A DNA stretch of 64,000 nt. It comes from Beaufortia kweichowensis. Taxonomy: Eukaryota; Chordata; Actinopteri; Cypriniformes; Gastromyzontidae. Within the stretch, counting starts at the first letter, position 1; every line of letters begins with the position of its first letter. A model generated the notes under the pieces. That model worked only from the letters and a program-made list of their open reading frames with translations. It did not search any database and was not told where the DNA came from. Of the stretch, positions 36,355 to 49,528 are shown in pieces. A program made the position numbers and the translations under genes. The DNA lies in assembly GCA_019155185.1 (NCBI GenBank), contig CM032804.1, positions 14,727,822 through 14,791,821 on the forward strand, read 5' to 3'.

Positions 36355-36907
36355 TCTTCTGATCCTGCCTTTCTCAGTCCATTCAGTCCCATTGACATAC
36401 AGTAAAGTTATTGTCAATGTATACCTCTCTTTTGTGTCTTTTTAATTCTGTCTATTGTGCATTGTGAGGACCGGTCAGTGGTCACCATGATTCAAATCAA
36501 TCATACTAAATGATTAAAAATACAGAAATGTTTGTGTGAGGGTTAGGTTAAGGGGAATAGTGAGAGTTTATGGATGGAATATACAGTTTGTGTGTTCGTG
36601 TGTGTGTGTGTATGTGTGTACATATTGAATTCAAACACAAAATGACTAATCTAATGTATAAATTACTTTTATTTTAAAGATGAATACAACAACAATAGCA
36701 AGATGAAAACAAGGAATGATTTTTAGACATAAACAGACATAACTGAAATCTTGTTATACAGTACTTGGTGTATAATTTTGTAAAATCATTGAAATGAGAG
36801 ATTGTCAGCTATAAGGAGAGATAACAACCACCTAACCGTAAAGGTACCACAACAGAGAGGAACTGTAAGTGTCTGTGTACAGCAGAATCACATTCAACAT
36901 ATTATTG

Positions 36908-39365
36908 TTAAAGTAAGCAATCCTTCATTACACCAGATCGCTCAAGGGCAGCTTTTCTGCGAGCCACTGCATCCAAAATCTTTTTGCGTGGCCCCAGCTG
37001 GATGCGGATGCTTTTAAGATCATCATCTGAGCAGAGCATAAGAGCGTCGAGATCCAGCTGCTCACGGTTGAACACAGGACCAAAGTCCATCAGGCTGATA
37101 GAAGCCAAGAATGAATCCAACGGCGATGTTTCTGCTTCATCATCCAGACCGATGTCTTCTTCATTCCAAGGAAGATCTGAGTCCTCCTCAAAACCCTCTA
37201 ACCCTTCCTCCACAGACTCGAACACCTCCTGGCGAATGAAGAACCCCAGGTCCTCTGTGTCACCGCTGGTAAAATCCTCCGTTTCCGCGCCCATTTCCAT
37301 GGAGAATTTCCTGCGAAACACCATTTTCCCAAGACCGGGTCTTTCAAAAATAGACCTGACCTGACTGGCTCCCTCTTCCTTAAAACCGTCTTCGTCACCA
37401 TCAGTTTCGTCTAGCTCATTAAAGACATCAACAAAACCAGGCTTCCCCTGAGAGCCGCTGTCCTGTTTGACGAAAATGACATTGCCGTCCCCATGACTGG
37501 TCACGGTGCCTTTGTCCTTTTTCCCAAACTTGCGCTGGAGGGTCCCCTTGATTGTTGATTTGATAGACCCATTGGTGTTGGAGGCAATGAGTTTGGAGAA
37601 CTGTTCGCTGTGCATGCTGTTTATGGTACCCATGCTTGAAGATGCTAAACTGGCCTCAGACACAGAGCCACGATACATCTTATCCATTTTAACCTGATGC
37701 CTTTTCTTCACACGTTCGCACTGCTTCACCCTACGCTCGGCGTCTTTGATGGCCTGCTCCTTCAGACGTGCCACCTTTTTGGCGTTCTGGCTCTGTTGGG
37801 ACGCGGCTCCATCCAGTAAGCGGACGCAGTCCATGTAGTCTCGAGAGGCGGCGACATCCATCGGAGTGTGGAAATCATTGTCCAGAGCGAAGAGGTTAGC
37901 ACCAAAGTTCACCAAGAAACTGAGGATCTGCATGTGGCCGTTGGTGGCAGCGTGATGTAAAGGCGTGTTTCCCCAGATATCACTCTTGTCTGGATCACCC
38001 CTACATGACAGTATAACACAGTAAAAATGAATGGTTTGTTTTTTCAAGAAATATCTTTTCAAGGAAAAAACAGATATCTTATCATTCAAACAGAGCATCA
38101 CTGTCAAAAACAAGACAAAGAAATAAGGCATCTAAACTGATCCAAAGTCCAAAGTATAACCAAATTTTCCCAGACAGGTCGGGAACATTAAGTAAACTGG
38201 TTTTATAACTGTCAATAAAACCCATAATCCATATGCAAACCGGTGGCAAATATACAAAGCATAATAAAGTGTCCCTCCAGCACTTCAGATTCCACCATCA
38301 CATGTTCTCATAACTTGTATCGTTCTACTAGAGCACATTAAAAATCACTCAAAGTTAATCTGTAACCTGCTATAAAATGAAAGTCCACTGGTAAACCCAT
38401 AAAAGGTCAGATTACAATATCTGCTGTATAGGGGCTTATCTAACTGAACAGCATCTGTTCATCAAGGGATGACATGCAACACGACATATTCATAAAAACA
38501 TCCATTTTACATTACATTTAACGTGACAACAGTCTAGCTTTCCTAATGGTGCTTAGTACTGTATAAAGCACAGCAGTCAGTGCCTATGAGTTAGACCCGA
38601 CCCATATACACTAGAAATAAATGACTTGGCTTGGGCTAATGGCGGATGAACTATAAAGGGATAAGAGGCCTATTGTTCTAAATTTGCATAATTCATTTGG
38701 CTGATTAAACGCTTGGCTTCAGCTCTGAGAATTTTAAGAATGATGTAAATAGCAAATCATCCAAGAGAAAGATACAAAAAGAGGGACGCTGTGCACGGAT
38801 TCATGGTAAAACTCTACTATATAGGGAAGTGACAGAATATACATTTTAGTAAGAATAATGGCCCAATATTTTTCATTCTTTCTTTTATTCATTTGCAGGT
38901 TGATAAATTTAGGCGACTTTGTGTTTTTCTTGTTTAACTTTCAAAGACATATGTTCGAGTTTCTTATAAGTACATGAGCAACAGCAATATAAAGAAACCT
39001 GTAATATGTAAAGTTATGTACCTGGTAAAGAGGTCTGTAGTAACACGCAGTTTGGATATAAATGTATAAATGTAGGAAACTAGATATCAACTATTGTAAT
39101 TCTTTTTAATAACTGAAATGCTATTCATATTACTAATTTTAGAGAGTTACAGTTTAATAAGTTTAATAAAGAAACGTAGTGTTATATAGTACAGATGAGC
39201 TCACCCTCTACTGCATATGAGCTGAAGAGCCTCAATGTGTCCATGATAAGCTGCGTAGAGGGTGGGCGTCATGCCATCTTCATCCGGTGTGTTCAGATCT
39301 TTTCGGGTGGCTTCTTTTAAAAGATCCAAATAGCCGTCAACCGCCGCTTTGTGGTATCTTGACAT
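36908..39365 (-). CDS. anks4b: Ankyrin repeat and SAM domain protein 4B (microvillar/Usher scaffold)
   Basis: Scaffold of the intermicrovillar adhesion complex in brush-border cells; with harmonin (USH1C) and myosin VIIb it links protocadherins to actin. Two exons, 39205-39365 and 36908-38000, join in phase 2 and give 417 residues, the human ANKS4B length. Ankyrin repeats cover about 1-130 (DEDGMTPTLYAAYHGHIEAL, DIWGNTPLHHAATNGH, NFGANLFALDNDFHTPMDVA). A basic coiled region follows (KKVARLKEQAIKDAERRVKQ), then RPGLGKMVFRRKFS, an acidic stretch, and a SAM domain (SPLDSFLASISLMDFG to LGPRKKILDAV). The ANKS4B paralogue USH1G/SANS is the alternative, but KVARLKEQA and NFGANLFALDND favour ANKS4B. 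The tail KDCLL lacks Ser/Thr at -2. An upstream in-frame Met would add ten residues; MSRYHKAA fits the family start. Confidence 0.92.
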
Positions 39366-40377
39366 GGTTCTAAAAACTCGTTTTCTGCTGAACAAAATAC
39401 CTTTAACAAAATTGTCTCTTATGAATCAATAGAGAAACATCTTGTAGACCTCTCTCTCTTCCTGTTTCTGTGACTGAGGGAGGAGGAACTCACTGCCTGG
39501 ACAACATGTCATTGTCACTCAGTGTCATAAACTAAAGTCCAGTATGTGTTATCAATGATAGTTTACCAGAAGTGTGACGTCATTCTGTTTTTCAAACCAA
39601 TAGATTTATTGAATAATTTATTCAAATGTATTTCAGTCGCTCATACAGCAGAAATCGTTGTATTTAGATGTCATTGTTATGCCATATCAGTTAGAGGCAG
39701 GAGAGAATAGTGAAAATGTACATAAACACATAGAAATATCTGTGGCATAAAAGTCACATAGGCCTACATATGGTATAAATAATAAGTATAACATTTTAAC
39801 CCTCTACTGTTTACTTTTTTTTTCTCTAAAGGTATAAAAGTTTTAAAAGTGCCATTATTCTAGCCATGTCTTGACGAATGTTGAAACGGCTTATATACGG
39901 TACTTTTCACATCGCTGCATGAGGATCAACTAATCACAGTCATTTGTAATTACCGAGTATTTTGTATGATTTCCATTTGTATAACAAAACTTTTTCTAAT
40001 TAACTATTAGATTTCATTAATAATATTTTTAGAGTACAAATGTCTCCAACTAAACCAAATCGTCGATCGCCCTCTGGAGGAAAAACTGTATGAATTAAAA
40101 ACCCACCACACACACACACGCGCGCGCGCTAAGATCGTCATTAATGCCTCAGGCGTCCAATCACAGTGCAGGAAGGGCGGGACAAATACCACACCAACCA
40201 ATCGGCACATCCTATTTGTACATCCTAACTTCTGTGAACTGTGAAAAGTGAGCTGCGTCTTTTCTTGATAAAAACAAGCTATTCAAATTAGTAGATAAAT
40301 ATAAAGGTTTTGTGCCTTCATCCAGAAAAAGAAACGGTAACTTGTTTGTGACATAGAGCAGTCCTGCCTGGTCTAAT
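39366..40377. other. Divergent spacer between anks4b and slc25a17
   Basis: This holds the shared upstream DNA of two divergent genes. A short (CA)n-(CG)n alternating tract lies at 40108-40129. No gene is seen. Confidence 0.5.
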
Positions 40378-40425
40378 ATGGCGGCGCCGTTGACACTCGA
40401 TTCAGCGGCTAATGTGGCGTAGAGA
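40372..40425 (+). promoter_or_regulatory. Possible slc25a17 promoter / YY1-like site with short upstream frame
   Basis: The sequence aatATGGCGGCGCCG resembles the YY1 site (AAGATGGCGGC) common at transcription starts of housekeeping genes. The ATG at 40378 opens a 14-codon frame that stops at 40422. It precedes the slc25a17 start codon by about 630 bases, with an acceptor-like ttttag near 40981-40986 in between. No expression evidence. Confidence 0.35.
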
Positions 40426-40723
40426 GAGAGAAAGCGTGTGCATGACAGAGAGAGAGAGAGAGACTGATAAACTGATGCTCATTTTATATCACACTGCTCT
40501 TATATTACTGTCACTGTATTCTTTTACTTGAATGTATATTTTGCTTTTATTTTTTAATTTTTTTATTCTATTTAATTCTATAGATACATGTTACTTTTAT
40601 TTTAACTTTTTCTTTGTACATAATTTGCACTATTTGTATGCAGCCCAGCTGCAATTGCTTTGGCAATACAATTGTACAATTTTTGTCATGCCAATAAAGC
40701 ACACTTAAATTGAAATTAAATTG

Positions 40724-40728
<5 letters not shown>

Positions 40729-40784
<56 letters not shown>
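40729..40784 (+). repeat. (GA)n microsatellite
   Basis: An uninterrupted GA array of about 28 units follows an AT-rich stretch upstream of slc25a17. A shorter GA run lies at about 40426-40463. Confidence 0.95.
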
Positions 40785-40787
<3 letters not shown>

Positions 40788-41010
40788 CGCTGTGCCTTTA
40801 GAGGCGGTAATGAGCAGAGTGAATCAAAACAGAGTCAGTGCGAAGAAGTAACCACTGAGCTGAATCATCAGAATGCGGATGTATAGCAAATAAATGTGAA
40901 ACACTGAGTATGAATTGATATTTTGTAATAATTCGTTTTGTTGCGGGTGATTAGAGTTGCGCAGGACGCAGTAATTAGTCTTTTAGGACTGAATAAACAA
41001 TAAAGGAGAG

Positions 41011-43625
41011 ATGTCAGACTCAGTCGGCCTGCTGTCATATGAAACACTGGTGCATGCTGTGGCAGGTGCAATGGTGAGAAAACACTGGCCTATAATCACA
41101 AGTTCCTGTCTCATCGATTTCAGATCTGTGTCTGTGATGTTTGTTAAAATACTTTATGATTGTCCTACAGGGCAGTGTTACAGCAATGACTGTGTTTTTC
41201 CCTCTGGACACAGCCCGAATCAGACTTCAGGGTGAGATATTATCCTTATATATATTTGGAAATATGTTGTATTTCTTTATCTTAATGTGACTTTTGTCAA
41301 TATTATTATTTTAATAATTTTTTACTTATATATTGTTTTTAATCAAAAAGTAATTGCCTTGTTCTGTGGTAAATTTGTTTTTACCAGTATAAATATTTTT
41401 TGTGTTTCAAATAAAATTTTGATTAAGCATAGCATATAGCATATCACGGCTGTCACGGCTTGACGTGTCAATCATGCATTTGTCATAACCCACATCTGTT
41501 TTAGTGGATGAAAGCCGGAGGTCTAAATCCACTCCCATTATTCTGGCTGAAATAGTCAAGGAGGAGGGCATGTAAGTACTGTATCCAATGTGCAGAAAAG
41601 GTTCTTTATTTCTCATTCAGAATCAAAACTAAGTATTTCATTTCTTTGTGTTTCAGATGGTCTCTCTATCGTGGCTGGTTTCCTGTGATTTCCAGCCTGT
41701 GCTGCTCTAACTTTGTTTACTTCTACACATTCAACACCCTAAAGAAAGTGATGATATCTGACAGATCCAAACCTAGCAAAGATCTGCTCATGGGCTTCAT
41801 ATCAGGTACTGAATAGTTAACCCACAGTTTTCCTAGTTTAAAGCACTGGATCCACCAATTATGTTCTATTACCATTCTGAAGAAACCAATGTACAGATTA
41901 AACAGTGTTAAACCTGGTTGTATTACACTTAAGTGTAACAATTACATGCATTTCCTTTAAACAGCAAGAAAACAGTCATTGAGAAGATGTTGTTCTTTGT
42001 CTTTAAGGAGCCGTTAATGTACTCCTGACCACTCCCATGTGGGTGGTCAACACGCGACTGAAACTTCAGGGAGCAAAGTTTAGGAACGAGGAGCTCCATC
42101 AGACCCATTATAAGGGCATATTTGGTCAGAACCCCTTAAACACTCATTAATTTGTTAAGGTATAGACTTCAAGCAAATGTTTAATCTTTTAAAAATGCTG
42201 AGCATGATTAAACCAGTTTGTGCTATTCATACAGTAGATTTAAAAGCTGCTGTAGACTAACGCAATAATAACGCTTTAATAATGTTTGTTTTTGTAAGTT
42301 ACTTTGGATAAAAGCACCTGCTAAATGCCTAAATGTAAATAACAGCACTGAATAGGATCAGGTGTGCACTGCAAACATCTCAGTGATGTTTTTTTTTTTC
42401 TTAAAGATGCCTTCTCCCAGATAATAGCCAATGAGGGAGTGGGAACACTGTGGAACGGGACTCTGCCATCTCTTGTGCTAGTGTTCAATCCTGCTGTTCA
42501 GTTCATGTTCTATGAGGCTATGAAACGGAAAGCTGGACACGGAGGAAAGAAGGTACAGATTAAAACATCAATTCTGTAACTAGAATATATAACATATTAT
42601 GTATTACATAGTATGTGTTTACATGCAGATATCATCACTTGAGATCTTTCTCATCGGTGCCATTGCTAAAGCTATCGCAACATCTGCAACATATCCACTG
42701 CAGACAGTTCAGGCTATTCTAAGGGTATACAATCATCAACATTATATAACACATTTAATAGATACTGGGGTATACAATATTGCTCATGGTGTGAAATATT
42801 TTCAATTGCTTTCTGAACAGTTTGGACAGTATAAATCGGATGGGAAAGGAGGTCTGCTGGGCAGCCTGAGGAATGTTGTGTATTTACTAATGGACCGAAT
42901 AAAGTAAGTCAGGACATTCTGAAATATCACTTATATATATATATATATCCATGTTCAGATCTGCATATTTACACTGTTCGTAAGAACAAACTTGTAGAAA
43001 AGCAAAATAAAGATCAAAGCTGATCATTTTTTTATCTGCTGCTTTATCTGTTTATTTTAAGCAACAAAGTTTAGATTCAGCGACTGCATTCACAGGATGG
43101 CACAACATTGAGCATTATTGCTTTTATTAAATGGATATCAAATATTAAAGGTATATTAAGGTTTAAAAGTGTAATATTTTTAATTAAAGTAAATGCCATC
43201 CTTTTAATATAAGAGACAGTGCCTGACATACAGTATAAGACATCAATACAGTGTTGCTATGCAACAAAAGAAACTATCAGCTGCGGATGCTGTGCAGTGA
43301 CGCTAATAATAGCTTGGTGTGAATTCTGTGTACTTTCAAAACATTCACCACTGCTTGACTTGATTTAGAAGACCATGACTATACTGCAAAAATCACAAGT
43401 CGTTGTTTTAACCAAACATAATCATGGATAAATTATTTTAATTCGTTAATTCTGTTTTGTCCTTCTGTCTTTTACAGGAGACATGGACTGTTGGGGTTAT
43501 ATAAAGGTTTAGAGGCAAAGCTCCTGCAGACAGTGTTGACGGCGGCCCTCATGTTTGTGGTCTATGAGAAGATAACTGCTGCCACATTCAGAATCATGGG
43601 TCTCCAGAAGAAACTCAAGCACTGA
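41011..43625 (+). CDS. slc25a17: Peroxisomal membrane carrier PMP34 (SLC25A17)
   Basis: Mitochondrial-carrier-family protein of the peroxisomal membrane that exchanges CoA, FAD and adenine nucleotides. Nine exons join in phase: 41011-41073, 41171-41231, 41505-41571, 41657-41805, 42008-42124, 42407-42552, 42629-42724, 42821-42903 and 43478-43625, giving 309 residues (human 307). Three carrier repeats are visible: FFPLDTARIRLQ in the first, TTPMWVVNTRLKLQGAKFRN in the second and TYPLQTVQAILR in the third. PMP34 signatures include YRGWFPVISSLCCSNFVYFY, LWNGTLPSLVLVFNPAVQFM and GLYKGLEAKLLQTVLTAALM. The start MSDSVGLLSYETLVHAVAGA fits the family. Fish have a second related gene, so paralogue assignment is not certain. 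It converges on dxo downstream. Confidence 0.95.
42285..42348. repeat. Dispersed repeat tail in slc25a17 intron 5
   Basis: The motif ctttggataaaagcacctgc followed by taaatgcctaaatgtaaat is the conserved 3' portion of many teleost SINE/MITE copies. Only this fragment is present. Confidence 0.55.
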
Positions 43626-44940
43626 GATGCTGAGACATGTCAGCATATGAGAGACTAAATACTACCTCTCTAACACACGCACACACATACAAACCCTTAG
43701 GAGGTGCTAAACATATCACTCACTGCTCCGCTAACATGGGTTCATGTAGTATGATTGCAGATGTAACATGACATCGATCAATGGAGAGATTTTTCTCCAA
43801 ACTCTGCAGGTGTACATTTTTCATTTTTAACAAAATGTTTTTCTTAAAACTTCTATTTTTTCCTGATAAATGTCTTAATGTAAAACTTAGTGTTTAAGAA
43901 ATAATGCTGATATTGATCATATATAACTTGCGAAAGGTATAATAGTTGTAAAATATAATTTTTTTTTATTTAAAGATTTTACCTAAAAATGAAAATGAAT
44001 TTTTTTACCTTATGACATTTATAATTTAGTACAGTGTTTTATTTTTATTCAAGAATGTGTATGCTTAGTTGCAATGAAGGGTAATCTTTCAAAGGATATA
44101 CGTCTTTCCTCCATGACTGGATTAATTTGACTTTATTCATGTTGGATATCCTGGCCTGTATCAGTTCTTTAATTCAATTACATTTACATGAAGACGGTGT
44201 AATTTGGCATACATGAGAGGTATTTTAAAAACACATAGGTCAGCACTGAAACCAATGTGAATTTCCTGTTATTATACTTGCCTTAAATGTGCCGTTTCTG
44301 TTAGTTACTACAGCACAACTGTGGCTGGTCTCAGACCATACAGAATATGATCTTAAAAACTAAAATGGTTTACATAATTTAAATGCAATAAAGACTTTGT
44401 ATTTTCGGTTTCTTTCATTATAGCACATATTTTGTACTTTCATTTGTATAATTTGTTTATTTACATGACTAGACTTTTAGCATGTTTAAGTTATAATAAA
44501 CAATGCTAATAACATGTAGCTTGGAAAATCCTTTCGAGTGTCAGTTTTCTGTGATGATGTAATGCCTCTTGGTCAAAGTGCCTCATGAATCAAGAATCAC
44601 AATAAAAAGTATTAATATCAAATAAAATGTAAACTGTTGCATTAAATAAATGGTCTATGCTAAAAACTGAATGTATAAACCATTTACACAGAAAGGCATG
44701 CATTTGTTGTATTAAAGATGCAGTAATATAATATATTTCCTGCTAAAGTTCATGATTTTTTAAAAGTTAAAAAACAATCTGAATGCAAGACATTTATAAA
44801 AACCGAACATGTGCAGTGGTGCTATTAACTGTCTTGATGTTGTCTGAAACCATCTCTTCCCACATCTCAACGTACAGAAGTTGTGTATATGTTGCATCTA
44901 AATGACAACGATCTTCAGTCTTGATGCAGGTCCTACATGT
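43626..44940. other. 3'UTRs of slc25a17 and dxo and convergent spacer
   Basis: AT-rich sequence lies between the two stop codons. An AATAAA-type signal near 44387 fits the slc25a17 transcript. No other gene is seen. Confidence 0.45.
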
Positions 44941-44952
44941 AAGATCAGTATG

Positions 44953-47007
44953 TCAGTGCGGAGATGAGTGCCGACTCCTCATTGCCGTCACGTACCACTC
45001 GGGCAGAAAGTTATACTGAGAGTCTCTGTGCACTGTGTAGCTCACATCTCTGCGTGGGTCCCATGCAAACAGGTACACCAACCTGAAAGAACAGCAAAAT
45101 ATATCAAAATAGAGAAATCCTTCATGATGATACAATGGTAGATTTATAGTGGACAGTTTTCATGTCGCATGCAGACCATTCAAGTACCTTGGGTCATCCT
45201 CTTTGACGACTGATTTGACGAAGGACAAGAAATCGCTGCAGAAATTCATGCAGACTGTGGGCTTCCAGCAGTTGTACTCATTCTACAGAATAAAAAGACC
45301 TTTGCATTATGAATGGCTCTCCCGTAGGGTTAGGAAAGTATTACAGGAACTGAAGGTTTAAGTTGTACCTTGATCAGTTGTGATATTTTAGAGGTTTGGA
45401 ACGTCTCCATTGACACCACCACCCCATCATGGTCTCGAAATCCAGCGACTATCTGTGGCACCCCAGGAAGAAATGACTGTGCCCACCATTTCAGCAGCTT
45501 GTATCTGCAAGAGAAACCATTAATGAATGAAACCATTTAAACAAAAAAGATTCTCTCAGATTCACAATCATATTCAGATGTTTCCACATTGATACGTTTT
45601 AAAGTCACACCTGTGAAAGTTGCTGCGCTGTTTGGGGGTGCAGATCTCTGCTGATGTCTTGAGCTCCACATAACAGGCAGGAGCCGGAGGGGCATCAGCG
45701 TCTTTAACCCGACAGTCCACTTCACCAGAGAAGAGCAGCTTGTGGTCGGCTAGACGCGTCTGTACCACCGTGCAGAACGCCTCATTTGTGTTCACGACTC
45801 CTCCGGGGTCTGGAGTGCTGTCTACATCATCTAAAAACAGAGGCCAATCGACATTAAGCTGCACGGCCCGTCATTCAAACAGTCTGATAGTCCACAACAT
45901 TAGATCTTCTCAAACCTGCACATGTGTACTGCTCAAATTTATAACCCCAGTACATCATCTCTTCCTGTCGCTCCGAGCGGTTCTCTCGGTTTATTTCGCG
46001 CAGCCTCCGTCTCCACCTCGCTAATGTAGATGGAGTCTCCAAACCTGGACGCGGCCAGAAGCCATCCCTCTTGAGTCTCGTACGGGGTGGTCAGCACCTT
46101 AGTTAAGTGTCCTCTCCATGTCACAAAGTCCACACCTAAAACACTGCAGATGTGCATGTTGAACATTATAGAAACGTTACAATACCAGTTTGGAAAGACT
46201 CACTGCTGTTTCAATTTTTTCCACTTTAGAAGAGTAGCATCTTCAAAAGTAGTCACCCAATGTCTTAAATTTGTAAAATCATACTTTTGACATTTTATCA
46301 TTCAGCTTCTTGAGTTCTCAACCTGAGATGCTTTTTAAACAACACTGAAGGAATTTCTATCTGTGCTGGACTCTTATTGACTGCTTTTTATTCATTTATT
46401 TATTTATTTTATCAAAATATTTTTAAATAAAGTTTTAGTTTTCAAATTAAAGAAATGACTGTGTTGGCACGATTGTATTTTTGCCTACAAAGTCATTTCA
46501 AACATATTTTAAGATCATGAGCAACATTTTTGTATGTAGTCTCCAAAACGTTTGACTGGTACTGAATATATCCTACCAGCTGGATGAGGTTTGATCTCTG
46601 CTTTGGATCTTATCTCTGTTTGCCAGTATCCACTTCAGCACGTGATCAAGTCTCTCTTTAACTCCATCATCTCTTTTGGTGAAACGGTCACGGTATCCAT
46701 CTCTCAAATTAAAGTCGGGTCTTCTTCCTGGCTGAACATAATATCTCATCTGCCTGTGATCATTGAAGAAGTTCCTGTGAGAGTCCAGAGAGAAGCAGCC
46801 CACCTCCACAGGCTGTTTATACAGAGGGAAGTTCCTCTCGTACAGCTGTCTGTTTGTGGACAGAGTCACAGCAGGTCTGTGCTGAGGTTCAGATGATGAT
46901 CTGTAGTGTTTATGAGTGTGATGACCTTCACTGGCCTCTCTTGATCTTTTATAAACAGATTCAGGATGATGGTCTCTGTGTGGAGCTCGGCGGTAATGTT
47001 CCGCCAT
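44953..47007 (-). CDS. dxo: Decapping exoribonuclease DXO, with a one-base frame break
   Basis: Nuclear enzyme that removes incomplete 5' caps and NAD caps and degrades the RNA 5'-3'. Six exons: 46577-47007, 45916-46143, 45611-45830, 45369-45504, 45188-45282 and 44953-45082. Family signatures: FVTWRGHLTKVLTTPYETQE, YISEVETEAA, YWGYKFEQYTCA, the catalytic pairs in LLFSGEVDC and CYVELKTSAE, KLLKWWAQSFLPGVPQIVAG, and LVYLFAWDPRRDV with FLPEWYV at the end. All exon phases fit except inside exon 2: YISEVETEAA and YWGYKFEQY are both certain but lie in different frames, a net one-base insertion (or two-base loss) between about 45970 and 46010. Corrected, the protein would be near 412 residues (human 396). 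The break may be an assembly error or a true null allele. Confidence 0.9.
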
Positions 47008-49500
47008 GGCGTGTGTCTACAGATGTGCGTTCATTAAAGGCTCGTGCTGATCACAACATGCCTGTTTAACTTATAAAACTTATGAATGAGTACCATGTAC
47101 CAAACCCCGTAATGAGACAAGCATACAGTATTCACTCAGATCTACCTTCAGTTACATTAACCTAAAGATTAAAACGGAGAAGTTCCGCGTTCGTACTTCA
47201 CGGGTGTAAACAACAGCGACGAAACCACACTTCCACAATAAAAGCCCTTTAAACAGGGCCTATACGTTTCAAAATAAAAGTCCTAAATAACGGGCGTTTA
47301 TACCCTTAACTACGAAAACAATGTTAAAGCCTTAAATTCTCCGTTCGTCAGAACCGGCAATATAACTAACCAAATAAAAAAAGTATTTAACTTTAAGACA
47401 GTTTAATATACTATTATTATATTATAATAGACTAATATTAGCCATTCTGACTGTAGTGTAATTGTAATGATGTAATTTAATAGGTTTGGCTTAGATTAAC
47501 TTTTTATTTTTATTAAATCTTAGTTACAGATAATAAAAACTGAAATGAATTTTAATGGATTTAAAAATGGGGAATCCAATTTTCACTGATCTTTGGAGAT
47601 ACAATATAGCCTATAACGTAAAATAAAATGCCTCTTTTTTTTCACCAGGTTATTTTTTTGACATCAGAGTGATAAATATATGAATATGGTCATATTGTAA
47701 AGTTCTGTTTGCTTGATACTTATTTCCATACTTATTAACAGTGGGTGTTGTTTACATACAAGCATAAGCTAAATCTTGTGCTCATTTTAAAGAAAACTGA
47801 AAAACATGAACATTTACTAATAAAATAATACAAATATAAAGGCATCACAATTCCTGCTAATCACTTATATTATTGAAAGGTTTTACTTAATTAACACATG
47901 TAAATCATATGGGGAAATATTCAAGAGCAATGGTACATCATTCCAGATTTTTTGTGTGTCACTATTGGTTTCTTCAAATAATCCTTTAATCCTCTTATTA
48001 TTACCATTATTATTAACCATTTTACCATAAAATATGAACATCTTTTATACATTGTCTGCTTGCAAACTTAAGAAATTAAGTCAGTTTCTCTGAGACAATA
48101 TTGTTGAATAAAAGGTCAAAAAGTTAAGCCCTAAATAAGGTTTATGAAGCTATTAATATATCTATTGCTGTACCTTCTGAAATATTGGAAAGCTCAGTAA
48201 TACAATTAAACACTGCCTTTAAAGAGATTCATAATAAAAAAGTAATAGCCAATAATAGCAGTAATTCAGTAATAGCCTATTTTATACATAATCTGCTCAT
48301 TGAATTACTATAAAATATTTAAAGAAATGGACCCCATCACCGGCATTTGTCAAGTTTGATTGGTACTGAAAAGCTCACATAGCCATGCCATTCAAAGCTC
48401 AAATGGCCTTTAGATGCCATGAGGGTCAGAGCTATTGCATCTGAATTATTAAAGATATGAAAGCCTTTAAGAGTATATCATCAGTACTTCTGGTACACAG
48501 TGGTGGAATAATCTCTTTTATATAAAAATAGCAATTTGACAGTCTTGGTCGAGTCTGAATAAACTATAGATCCAAATAGATAGCAAATGCTTTAATTTCA
48601 CAATAGTAATTGACATCAAGAGCATGATTTCCCAAGATTTGGCATGTGCATTTCTGAATGCTATAGAAAAGAGTCGTTCAAATAACGTTCAAAAGAACAT
48701 AGAAGCATTAACCAGCAAGAGTACAGGCAAGAGCTTTTCAATTTACATAGTATACATTGTCCAGCAGCAGCACACATTCCTTAGAGCTTGTTGACTATAC
48801 TGTACAACATTCTAATAATCAAGCATTCATTAAGGATTCCATTGACTATTTATGGCTAATAACGCATCACATCAAAGCAAACTATGTACAAAGAAGAAGA
48901 TAATCAATTACATGACAGATGCTTCTCAAACTAACCAATATATCATGATGATAAACTATATACAGACGAGTGCCACTTTCTACTGTCCACTAACAGACCA
49001 AGCAAAAGTACAAGATCAGTAAAGTTGGGCTCTCCGGGTTTCCGAGTCCACAGGAATGGAACAGATCAAAGTTGAAGACATAGTGAACAACTACTGAATT
49101 GACCTTTACATTCCTATAAATGATGAGATATTTACAATACAAGTCTAACACATTAGTTTTGATTTGGAAATCCAGAAGCCTGAGGAAAGTTTCAACATAA
49201 TATCACAACTGAAATACTGAAATACTAAAATACATCACTACAACAAATAAACATTGGCTGTCGATCCTTCTTCATATTTGACATCAGCAGGAAAAATGGC
49301 TCAGCAATACGAAAAATGGCTAAAAGAAAAACATCAGCTCTGTCTACAACTCCTGAGATATAGTTAACCTTGATCTGTAGTGTTTACAGAATGCACTTTT
49401 TGGCCTATTGGAAATTAACTCATGAGGTCGCGCAGGTTAAAAAGCCACTCTGTGTGTTTGGGAAACTGCGCAATCCTCTCGATATTAACATTACTCGGGG
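47008..49500. other. Spacer between dxo and pitpnc1, including probable pitpnc1 3'UTR
   Basis: AT-rich DNA without coding frames. The first 300 bases hold the dxo promoter (CpG-richer at 47170-47230). The part nearest 49500 is probably pitpnc1 3'UTR on the minus strand. Confidence 0.45.
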
Positions 49501-49528
49501 GTGTTATCAAAAACCCTGGCATCATGGA

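Noticed and set aside
36984..37697. Long plus-strand frames opposite anks4b
   Set aside because: They are antisense shadows of the conserved minus-strand coding exon, with no signature of their own.
36908..39365. Calling this gene ush1g (SANS)
   Set aside because: The ankyrin and SAM layout is shared, but residues such as KVARLKEQA and NFGANLFALDND and the 417-residue length match ANKS4B better.
46591..46896. 101-codon plus-strand frame over dxo exon 1
   Set aside because: It is the antisense shadow of the dxo N-terminal exon, whose phase and start fit the family.
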